Assembly: GCA_947493495.1 (NCBI GenBank)
Contig: CANLRN010000044.1
Coordinates: forward strand, 1-37,607
Source of the DNA: an uncultured Aquimarina sp.
GTDB lineage: Bacteria; Bacteroidota; Bacteroidia; Flavobacteriales; Flavobacteriaceae
DNA length: 37,607 nt
Direction: 5' to 3'
The notes beneath the pieces were generated by a model. That model saw nothing but the letters and a program-made list of their open reading frames with translations. It searched no databases and was not told the origin of the DNA. A program made the position numbers and the translations under genes. Shown in pieces: positions 27,595 to 34,500 of this stretch. The first letter of the stretch is position 1. Each line of letters begins with the position of its first letter.

Positions 27595-27669
27595 TGCCCA
27601 TTTTGGCGTAATAAAATCAAAATATGCCATTTTGTCTTTTGTTTTAAGTATTTTAATGTCAAAATGACA
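27595..27669 (+). promoter_or_regulatory. Three related palindromic sites upstream of hsp20
   Basis: The sites are TGCCCATTTTGGC (27595-27607), TGCCATTTTGTC (27625-27636) and the perfect palindrome TGTCAAAATGACA (27657-27669; its complement reads TGTCATTTTGACA). All are variants of TGYCATTTTGNCA. The last site is 71 nt before the hsp20 ATG. They look like repeated operator sites for a dimeric regulator or alternative sigma-controlled elements. Confidence 0.5.
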
Positions 27670-27740
27670 TATTTTTATCAATGGAACTTAAATTGTTATA
27701 GACTTATCAAATTAGAATTTTAAATAACTTAAAAAACAAT

Positions 27741-28178
27741 ATGATGAGTAAAATAAAAAGAACAGATAGATTGCCTTTAATCTTAGAAGATATTTTTAAT
27801 ACAGATTGGTTTGGAGGTATAACCAATTCGGTTAGTAAAATAGGATTTAATACACCAGCAGTAAATATTGTAGAGTCAGCTAATGATTTTACATTGCGAT
27901 TAGCTGCTCCTGGATTGTCTAAAGAAGATTTTAATATCGAATTAAATAATGATGTATTAACAATTTCATCAGAAATAAAGAAAGAGGTAAAAGAAGAAAA
28001 AGAAAATTATACAAGAAAAGAATTTAGCTATAGCGCATTTAAACGGTCATTTAACTTACCTGATACTGTAGATAACACAGAGATATTAGCTTCTTATGAA
28101 AGTGGAGTTTTATCAGTAAAATTACCTAAAAGAGAAGAGGCTAAAGTACAGCCTAAAAGATCAATAACTATTTCGTAA
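27741..28178 (+). CDS. Hsp20/alpha-crystallin small heat-shock protein, 145 aa
   Basis: An ATP-independent holdase chaperone that binds unfolding proteins in the cytoplasm. The N-terminal arm contains RLPLILEDIFNTDWFGG. The alpha-crystallin domain spans about 38-135 and opens TPAVNIVESANDFTLRLAAPGL. It contains the loop EFSYSAFKRSFNLPDTV and the signature GVLSVKLPKRE (A-x-x-x-GVL type). The short C-terminal tail KRSITIS supplies the I-x-I motif that drives oligomer assembly. The ATG at 27741 is immediately followed by a second ATG; either could start. It is flanked by clustered palindromes upstream and a strong terminator downstream, so it is a single-gene unit, likely heat- or stress-induced. 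Confidence 0.95.
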   Translation: MMSKIKRTDRLPLILEDIFNTDWFGGITNSVSKIGFNTPAVNIVESANDFTLRLAAPGLSKEDFNIELNNDVLTISSEIKKEVKEEKENYTRKEFSYSAFKRSFNLPDTVDNTEILASYESGVLSVKLPKREEAKVQPKRSITIS

Positions 28179-28204
28179 TTGATCCTTAGTTTATTGATGT
28201 AAAG

Positions 28205-28238
28205 AAAAACGTCTTTCAGAAATGAAAGACGTTTTTTT
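28205..28238 (+). terminator. Rho-independent terminator of hsp20
   Basis: A 14-bp stem AAAAACGTCTTTCA/TGAAAGACGTTTTT with a GAAA tetraloop and a T-run of seven. Confidence 0.95.
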
Positions 28239-28270
28239 CATGATTTTTTAAAAATTTGATTTATTTTTTG

Positions 28271-28294
28271 TATCATTGTGATATCAAAATGATA
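28271..28294 (+). promoter_or_regulatory. Two overlapping TATCA palindromes at the SPFH gene start
   Basis: TATCATTGTGATA (28271-28283) and TATCAAAATGATA (28282-28294) are perfect palindromes that share two bases, ending 5 nt before the ATG at 28300. They probably form a double operator overlapping the leader. The second has the same form as the hsp20 site with paired G-to-A and C-to-T changes. Confidence 0.6.
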
Positions 28295-28299
28295 TTATT

Positions 28300-29154
28300 A
28301 TGAAAAAAGAAAAAAATATAAGAGCTAGAAGTGGTTACTTGATGTTATTTGTGTTGCTATTAACAATAGTTGGATTAGCTTGGGGATTGGTTAGTACTAG
28401 AGATCCTAAGCTATTAGTGTTACTAATTCCAGTAATTCTTCTCATAAAAGGTTTCTTTATCGTGAATCCAAATAGTTCTAAAGTATTGGTTTTGTTTGGT
28501 GAATATAAAGGGACAGTTAAAAAAAATGGATTTTTATGGGCAAACCCTTTTTATAAGAAACAGAGAATTTCTTTAAGAGCTAGAAATTTTTATAGCGAAA
28601 AAGTAAAAGTAAATGACAAAATAGGCAATCCGATTTTGATTAATGTAATTTTAGTATGGAAAGTACACGACACATACAAAGCAGCATTTGATGTAGATCA
28701 GTATGAAGATTTTGTTAGGATTCAGACTGACGCTGCAGTTAGAAAACTTGCGGGCTCATATCCTTATGATAATTTTGCTGATGGAAAATCAGAAGTAACA
28801 TTGCTTTCTGGTATGGATGAAGTCAATGAGGCATTAGAAAATGAAATTACAGAGCGATTAACAATCGCAGGTATAGAAGTTACAGAGGCAAGAATAGGGT
28901 ATTTGGCGTATGCTCCAGAAATAGCAAACGCTATGCTAAAAAGGCAACAAGCGGTAGCTATTGTAGCTGCACGAAAAAAGATAGTAGAAGGGGCTGTTAG
29001 TATGGTTGAAGATGCATTAACGCAGTTATCCGAAGATAAAATAATAGATTTTGATGAAGATAAAAAAGCATCAATGGTAAGTAATTTAATGGTAGTTTTG
29101 TGCGGTGATAAAGAAGCAACTCCTGTAATTAATGCCGGGACATTACATTCATAA
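28300..29154 (+). CDS. SPFH/Band 7 membrane protein, 284 aa
   Basis: A membrane-anchored SPFH (stomatin/prohibitin/flotillin/HflK-C) protein. Two hydrophobic segments at the N-terminus, about 13-31 (LMLFVLLLTIVGLAWGLV) and 37-53 (LLVLLIPVILLIKGFFI), form a hairpin or double-pass anchor. Next comes the Band 7 domain: NPNSSKVLVLFGEYKGTV, RARNFYSEKVKVND, NVILVWKVHDTYKAAFDVD. The helical region EITERLTIAGIEVTEARI is followed by a coiled-coil-like stretch around MLKRQQAVAIVAARKKIVEG. It is followed after 3 nt by an Arc-like DNA-binding gene, so the two form an operon, a pairing frequent in Bacteroidota. It may organise membrane domains under stress, which is inference. Expression is probably controlled at the adjacent palindromes. 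Confidence 0.92.
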   Translation: MKKEKNIRARSGYLMLFVLLLTIVGLAWGLVSTRDPKLLVLLIPVILLIKGFFIVNPNSSKVLVLFGEYKGTVKKNGFLWANPFYKKQRISLRARNFYSEKVKVNDKIGNPILINVILVWKVHDTYKAAFDVDQYEDFVRIQTDAAVRKLAGSYPYDNFADGKSEVTLLSGMDEVNEALENEITERLTIAGIEVTEARIGYLAYAPEIANAMLKRQQAVAIVAARKKIVEGAVSMVEDALTQLSEDKIIDFDEDKKASMVSNLMVVLCGDKEATPVINAGTLHS

Positions 29155-29157
29155 TTT

Positions 29158-29352
29158 ATGAGTAAGAAAAAATCATTTGTTCTTAGAATATCCCCAGAAA
29201 CTTTTGGACTCATTGAGAAATGGGCAGAGGATGAGTTTCGTAGTGTAAATGGTCAATTAGAATGGATGATTCATAGCTGTCTTAAAGATGCAAAAAGATT
29301 AAAAACTAAAACTAAAACTAAAAAAAATGATTCTTCTAGCACTGAAGAATAA
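29158..29352 (+). CDS. Arc/ribbon-helix-helix-type DNA-binding protein, 64 aa
   Basis: A small protein with a beta strand and helices of the Arc/MetJ type: KKSFVLRISPETFGLIEKWA, then EFRSVNGQLEWMIHSCLKDA, where the strand residues FVLRI would contact the DNA groove. The basic tail KRLKTKTKTKK ends in an acidic Ser-rich end. The start lies 3 nt after the SPFH stop codon, implying tight coupling. In Bacteroidota this gene accompanies SPFH genes. It could act on the operon's own operators, but that is not shown by the sequence; alternatively it interacts with the SPFH protein to tether or sense it. Confidence 0.85.
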   Translation: MSKKKSFVLRISPETFGLIEKWAEDEFRSVNGQLEWMIHSCLKDAKRLKTKTKTKKNDSSSTEE

Positions 29353-29489
29353 GATATGACCATCTTTGGATAGTGTTTTTATAGATGAATTAGATATTAC
29401 TGATCTATTTTTTTAGAATCTGTAAAAATCGTCACCTCTCCTTCAAAGGTTTGAACAAAATTATAGGCTTGAGTATAAAATCCATAATT

Positions 29490-29960
29490 TCACATAGAAT
29501 TACCGTAATAACCATCTTTAGCTAGTGCTTTAGAATAGCTAGTCTTGGTTTTTAAATCCATTACCAAATAGTTTTTTTTCTTTATCGATATTTCTAGAAC
29601 ATCTTGTTTCCAGTTTATTTTAATGTCTTTAGATGATAAATCATTAATGTAACTGTATTCATTAGCATACTCTGCCGTTAATGGAGTAGCATTTCCGTTA
29701 ATTGTAGCTTCTTTAGGACCAATGTCTAAAGTACTTGGATCTACTATTGAGCATAAGTAACCATCAAAATCAATACCTTGAAAATCTGGTTTTAATACAT
29801 ATACCCATACAGAGTAATCATCTTCTTCTATCATAATAGTTCTACCTGAAGGTTTGTCTGTAGAAGTAATGAAAATTTTGTCGGTAGTATTTTTTGATTT
29901 TGTTTTGTCGGTGTCTACAGAAAAAATTCCTGTAAAAAGAGATAGTAAAATTGGCTTCAT
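29490..29960 (-). CDS. Orphan exported protein ending at an in-frame TGA
   Basis: A 156-aa protein with a short hydrophobic start (MKPILLSLFTGIFS), perhaps a signal peptide, then a mixed alpha/beta region with DYSVWVYVLKPDFQGIDFDG and DVLEISIKKKNYLVMDLKTK. No family is recognised. The stop is TGA at 29490-29492, but the same frame stays open for 30 further codons to TAA at 29397. They encode a plausible continuation (NYGFYTQAYNFVQTFEGEV, then TIFTDSKKIDQ). A full-length product would therefore be about 187 aa. Either a nonsense mutation has truncated the gene or there is a base error. It stands alone between the SPFH operon and a 516-nt non-coding stretch. Confidence 0.6.
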   Translation of the reverse strand: MKPILLSLFTGIFSVDTDKTKSKNTTDKIFITSTDKPSGRTIMIEEDDYSVWVYVLKPDFQGIDFDGYLCSIVDPSTLDIGPKEATINGNATPLTAEYANEYSYINDLSSKDIKINWKQDVLEISIKKKNYLVMDLKTKTSYSKALAKDGYYGNSM

Positions 29961-30476
29961 TAGGATTGTTTTCTTAATATTATTGTATTGCTACTAAACT
30001 TGTTTTAAAATTAGCTGAGCTTTAATTAAGAATATTTCCTTTGGAATAAGATGATGCATATCCAACTATGCATATGAATGAAAGTGTGTGATTACAAAAA
30101 TATGGAATTAATTCATAAGTTGTATCTAATTGAAGTACAATATTTTGTAAGATTATTCTGCCTAGAACTCTTCGATTTGCCTGTTTTTATATACTGAAGT
30201 GGTTTATTTTTTTTGATTTAAAAAGAAACTATTTTTAAGGGTAATTTCAAAGTCAAAAAGGTATAAGATAGATTTATGCATACTTTCAATTAATTGTTTG
30301 ATAGCAAAAAACAAGATTAAGAAAGCAAATTATACATGTAAATTCAAAAGAAACGACGCTATTTTACGGTTTATCAGTTGTAATGATGTGGGTTATTGAT
30401 ATTTGTAATAAATTATTAATAAAACACACAATGATCTTGCATTGTTTTACGTTGATCGTTATTTACAGTTTTATTT
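29961..30476. other. Intergenic region without a visible gene, 516 nt
   Basis: Between the divergent orphan gene and the DUF1569 gene. Six-frame reading shows only short, stop-rich stretches. A small hairpin ATGCATA-TCCAAC-TATGCAT lies at 30054-30073. No consensus promoter with correct spacing was found. It may hold remnants too degraded to read. Confidence 0.5.
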
Positions 30477-30974
30477 ATGGGGCTTTTTATAAGTATAGAA
30501 AATGTGGTTAAGAATGAATTCATGGATAGTCAATTACATGACATCGCTTATCTTATTCAATTTAAGGATAGTATAAATACTAAAGTATCTAAAGTACCAA
30601 TATCTTGGCATCTTGATCATAGCCTTAAGGTTATCAATATAACACATGATATTCTAAGGAGTTCTAATCCAGATGTTTATAAAAAACACTTTAGCCTAAC
30701 TCGCACTGTTTCTTTTAATTTGGGGTACATCCCACGAGGAAAAGTAAATTCGCCGACATCGGTATTACCTCCAGACTCTATACAAACAAAAGACGTATTA
30801 TCTCAATTAGACCTAGCTAGAGAAAACCTTCAGGACTTAGATAATATAGATGACAATGCTAATTTTATGCATCCTATATTTGGTCAATTAAATAAAAAAC
30901 AAACGAAACGTTTTCTAAAAGTACATACGCAACATCACCTAAAAATAATAGCCGATATTCTTAAGAACGACTAA
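30477..30974 (+). CDS. DinB-like DUF1569 protein, 165 aa
   Basis: A four-helix DinB/YfiT-superfamily protein, DUF1569 branch. WHLDHSLKVINITHDIL gives the first His ligand region. YIPRGKVNSPTSVLPPDSI is the conserved loop, and HPIFGQLNKKQTKRFLKVHTQHHLKII near the C-terminus (in two parts, HPIFGQLNKK and HTQHHLKII) carries the remaining His residues of a likely metal site. Members of the superfamily include metal-dependent, thiol-linked transferases and hydrolases, but the DUF1569 reaction is not established. The start at 30477 was chosen for the full N-terminal helix; a Met at residue 16 (MDSQLHDIAYL) is an alternative and may be the true start. No neighbour in an operon. Confidence 0.8.
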   Translation: MGLFISIENVVKNEFMDSQLHDIAYLIQFKDSINTKVSKVPISWHLDHSLKVINITHDILRSSNPDVYKKHFSLTRTVSFNLGYIPRGKVNSPTSVLPPDSIQTKDVLSQLDLARENLQDLDNIDDNANFMHPIFGQLNKKQTKRFLKVHTQHHLKIIADILKND

Positions 30975-30982
30975 GTAATATT

Positions 30983-31454
30983 TTACTTGCGCTTTATTAT
31001 TTTAGTAACAATATACTGTGCGACAACAAGATTAGGAACCCAACACAACCAGACTACAATTCTATAGACTGTTATAAAATCTCCAAACAAAATAATGAGA
31101 ATAGGTAACCAAACCCTTAGTGTAACTGCATAGAAGCAAGCAGCAAAGCTATAATACATAAGTACTTGATGTTTTAAGACTTCTCCTTTTTTTGCTTATA
31201 GATACGCTAATACGATTTGTGATTAAAAAATTCGCATCTAATGACATTCTTTTTCTACTATATTTTCTTCATAAAATGAAACAATAGCTATGGCTATTCT
31301 TTAATTTGATTCATCAATCTAGCGAAAAATCCTTGCCATTATTTTTACGAAATTCTCATCCGTAAATCGTATAAATCACTGAAATTCAACTAATCAGAAC
31401 AGAAACGATATACACCTTGCCTAAAGCTCTGTGTAATGTTAACTTGTTTATTTT
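30983..31454 (-). pseudogene. DUF2306 membrane-protein remnant split by element R4
   Basis: Two fragments on the minus strand are recognisable as parts of one DUF2306-type multipass protein. Upstream, codons from 31454 to 31371 read KINKLTLHRALGKVYIVSVL, then IS, a TGA (31386-31388) and ISVIY, matching the family's HRxLGRxYVxAVL segment. Downstream, from 31210 to the TAA at 30983, the frame reads LAYL, a TAA (31196-31198), then AKKGEVLKHQVLMYYSFAA and onward through AVTLRVWLPILI and VYRIVVWLCWVPNLVVAQYI, the family's terminal helices. Repeat R4 (31211-31371) lies exactly between them. About 25-30 codons of the expected middle are missing, two in-frame stops exist, and the 5' half of the gene is absent. 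Confidence 0.75.
31211..31371. repeat. 161-nt hairpin element R4, MITE-like
   Basis: The ends TACGATTT (31211-31218) and AAATCGTA (31364-31371) are perfect inverted repeats, and homology continues with mismatches (17 of 24 positions for the inner end). A central hairpin AATAGC-TATG-GCTATT is preceded by TTTTCTTCAT, a block also found beside the central hairpin of R3 in inverted orientation. TAA flanks both sides directly (31208-31210 and 31372-31374), a possible three-base target duplication. It separates two halves of a broken gene. Confidence 0.65.
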
Positions 31455-31460
31455 TTATAA

Positions 31461-31492
31461 AAAAGAGACTGACTTTTCAGACAGTCTCTTTT
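31461..31492 (-). terminator. Terminator of the 1907-aa protein gene
   Basis: The stem AAAAGAGACTG/CAGTCTCTTTT with a ten-base loop, and a T-rich run on the minus strand side, 27 nt past the stop codon. Confidence 0.9.
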
Positions 31493-31518
31493 TTTGAGTA
31501 CTATTAATATGGTTTTAA

Positions 31519-34500
31519 TTATTGTCTCATTATTTTCTTATTAGATATTATTTTTTTATTAGTATCTGTTAATTGTAAAATATAAGCTCCTTTAGGGAGT
31601 TGTGTAGTTTTGAGAATGATATTCCCATTCACAATATTAAAATCTTCTTCAGTATATACCAATTGACCTAGCATATTAAACAGAGTAGCGCTCAACTCTT
31701 GATTCGAATCATTTTCTATAGTAATAAAAGATACGCTATCTGTAATCGGATTAGGGTACACCTTAACAGTGAATAACTCAGTTGTAGTTTGCTCAGGAAT
31801 AACTTCGAAAGCTACGGTAATTGATCCGATGATAGGGCCTAAACCTCTTCGTGATCGATGAACATTCGCAGTGATGGTATTAGTTCCTGGAATAAAGGTT
31901 ACTGGAGTTGAAGAATTTCTAGGACCTCCAGCTAGAGCATAAGGCGCAATATTTTCAACCTGAAACCTGGAAACTCCATTGAAATCAAAAACGATACTTC
32001 TAAAATTAGATAGCTTGGTCTCTGCATGTACACTAAGTGGAGTGGCTACATAATCATTAAGATCTAATGTATCACCGCTTGATAAAGCTCGAATGACTTC
32101 ATTTGTATCTGCATTGACCAGGTTCAACATTTCTGTTCCAGTAATTACATTAAAGTTTATGGTGTCTGCCACACCAGGATTACCACCTCCTCTTGCTTCA
32201 GAAAATGGAGTAGCAGTAATGGTATTAGGCCCTATGTCGAATATGAATGGTCTAAAATCTCCATTTCGATCTCCTCCAATAGCATAGGGAGCTACATTTT
32301 CTGTAGAAAAACCTTCTTCGCCATTATAATCAAAAACAACACTACCTACTACTGCATCATTAACATTAGCTACAATATTAAGTCGATCGGTTCCAATCTC
32401 GTATAGATTTACCACATCACCATCATTTAGAGGACCAATCTCTGTATCAGTAATGGCATTAACTAGTGTAAATCCTGTAACTTCTGGAATAGCATTAACA
32501 GTCAGTTCTATATCTGATGTGCTAGTTGATTTGTCGGGAGCATTACTAGAAACAACTAATTGATCTAGATACTTTCCGGGGATTAAATTTGTAGCATCTA
32601 ATGTTACTGATAATGTTCTAGACCCACCAGCAGGAATCACTCCAGAAGTGTTGCTGATATCACTAATAAAATCAACATTAGCAACATCAGGAGGCATAAA
32701 TCGTACAGCTAAACCATTTTTTATGTATGGTGTATTAAAGGCTACTTGTGCACCATCTGTACCATCCGCGTTTTCGATACCTACAGTACCTTGCGCATTA
32801 AAAGAAGCATCATCTACATCATCATAATAGATCTCGATGGTATTATTTGGATACAAAAGAATCTTAAAACTAACAGTGTCATCTTCACTTCCTAGAAAAA
32901 GCTGTGCATTAGACCACTGAATAACCATAACGTCATCAGAAGTAGCTACATGCACTGAACCATTTCCTTCTTGTGGTTCAATGTCAGTCCAGAACCCAGC
33001 AATTAAATTATTGGCAAAATCATTAGAAGGGATCTGAGAATTGATAAAAGTGAGAGGTGTTGCCTGAAAGGAAACCAGGCCATTAGCATTAACAAAGATA
33101 CTTTCATAAACAGTGCCATAAAAAGCAAATGGGAATGGAAGCTCAATTTCCACTGAACTATCACCTCCGGTAAGCTCTGTGACTTCTGTTCCTTCAGTAC
33201 TAATATCAAAAGGTACATACACAGGTCCTCCATCTTCATCACTATCGATCCAACTATAACCAAACTGTACATCAGTTCCTATACTAAATTCCACTAAGTG
33301 GCCTTGTCGTTGATCTAAGAAACCTTTTTGCTGATTTGGGTTGAAACCATCAAATGTAATTAATGAAGTATCATTCAATTGTACATCTGGATCAGCTAAT
33401 ATATTTGCAGCAGCTATTTCTGGAAATGAAAAAATTAGAGGAGCCTCTCCATCATTCCTTAGTGTTACCTCTGTCTCTATTGTAGTACCTTCATCTGTAC
33501 TTTCAAAAATTTCTTCTGGAGTAAGTACAGCAATTGGTGGAGATACTCCAACTCCATTAACAATTATTTCTGAGAATGTCGAGTTAGAACCATCACTTGT
33601 AATAGAAATGATACCGTTTATATTTCCTGTCGTGGTAGGCGCAAAAGATACGGTTACCTCTATTTCATCTCCAGCTTGGATTATAGCAGAATCAGAGGAG
33701 ACAGTAAAATCAGGATTATCAGAAGCAATATCACTTACAGTAAGCACTCCAAGACCATTATTAATGATCGTAAATGTGCGTTCAGTTGTGTTTCCAATAA
33801 AAACATTATCAAATAATAATAGCTCTTCAGTGACTTCAATTTCATTAACTTGTCCAGAAACTTCAAAAGTAGTAGCTACGTTTGCAGTAGGGGTAATGGG
33901 ATCATTACTATTTATCAAAATATTAGTACTATGAGTTCCATTAGCCAAGTTAGTTCCATCAAAAGTTACTTCTACATCTATAGATTCTCCAGGTGCAATG
34001 CTTCCTGATGAAGGTTCTAATGTGATGAATGGATCTTCTATTGCGCCACTTAATGCTCTTGTTAAAAAAATAAAATTATTAAGATTAGTAAATGTAGCTC
34101 CTCCATCAGTACTAAAGAAATAAGTATTTGGACGAACATTAGATGTATCATCATCTTGCCCTTGTGGGAAAGTGATTGTATCTGGATATTTATGTACGAT
34201 CCAAAAAACATCTCCAGGAACAAATACTTGTGGAGTTGTTAGCTGTACTACATCAAAAATCCCGGTTTCACTTAAGGTAGTTATTGTTTGCTGTGATAGT
34301 AACTCAGCATTAGATGGGTCAGTTCCTCCACGATAAATTTCTAATATAATGGATACATCTATCTGTGTTTCAGTTCGATAAGCATTTCTTACTGCTGTAA
34401 GTGTAAAATCTCTATCTACATCATATCTTACTGCTGTTGTTAATGCTGATCCATCGACTCCTCCAAAACTATCAGGAAAACTAATTCCAGTATCATAAAA

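Noticed and set aside
29490..29492. TGA as selenocysteine codon
   Set aside because: No reason to expect selenoprotein machinery, no evident SECIS-like hairpin right after it, and the family is unknown; a nonsense change is simpler.
33341..33934. A 197-codon open frame on the plus strand inside the giant secreted protein gene
   Set aside because: It is antisense to strongly protein-like coding with domain structure and has a low-complexity Ser/Val composition, typical of a shadow frame.
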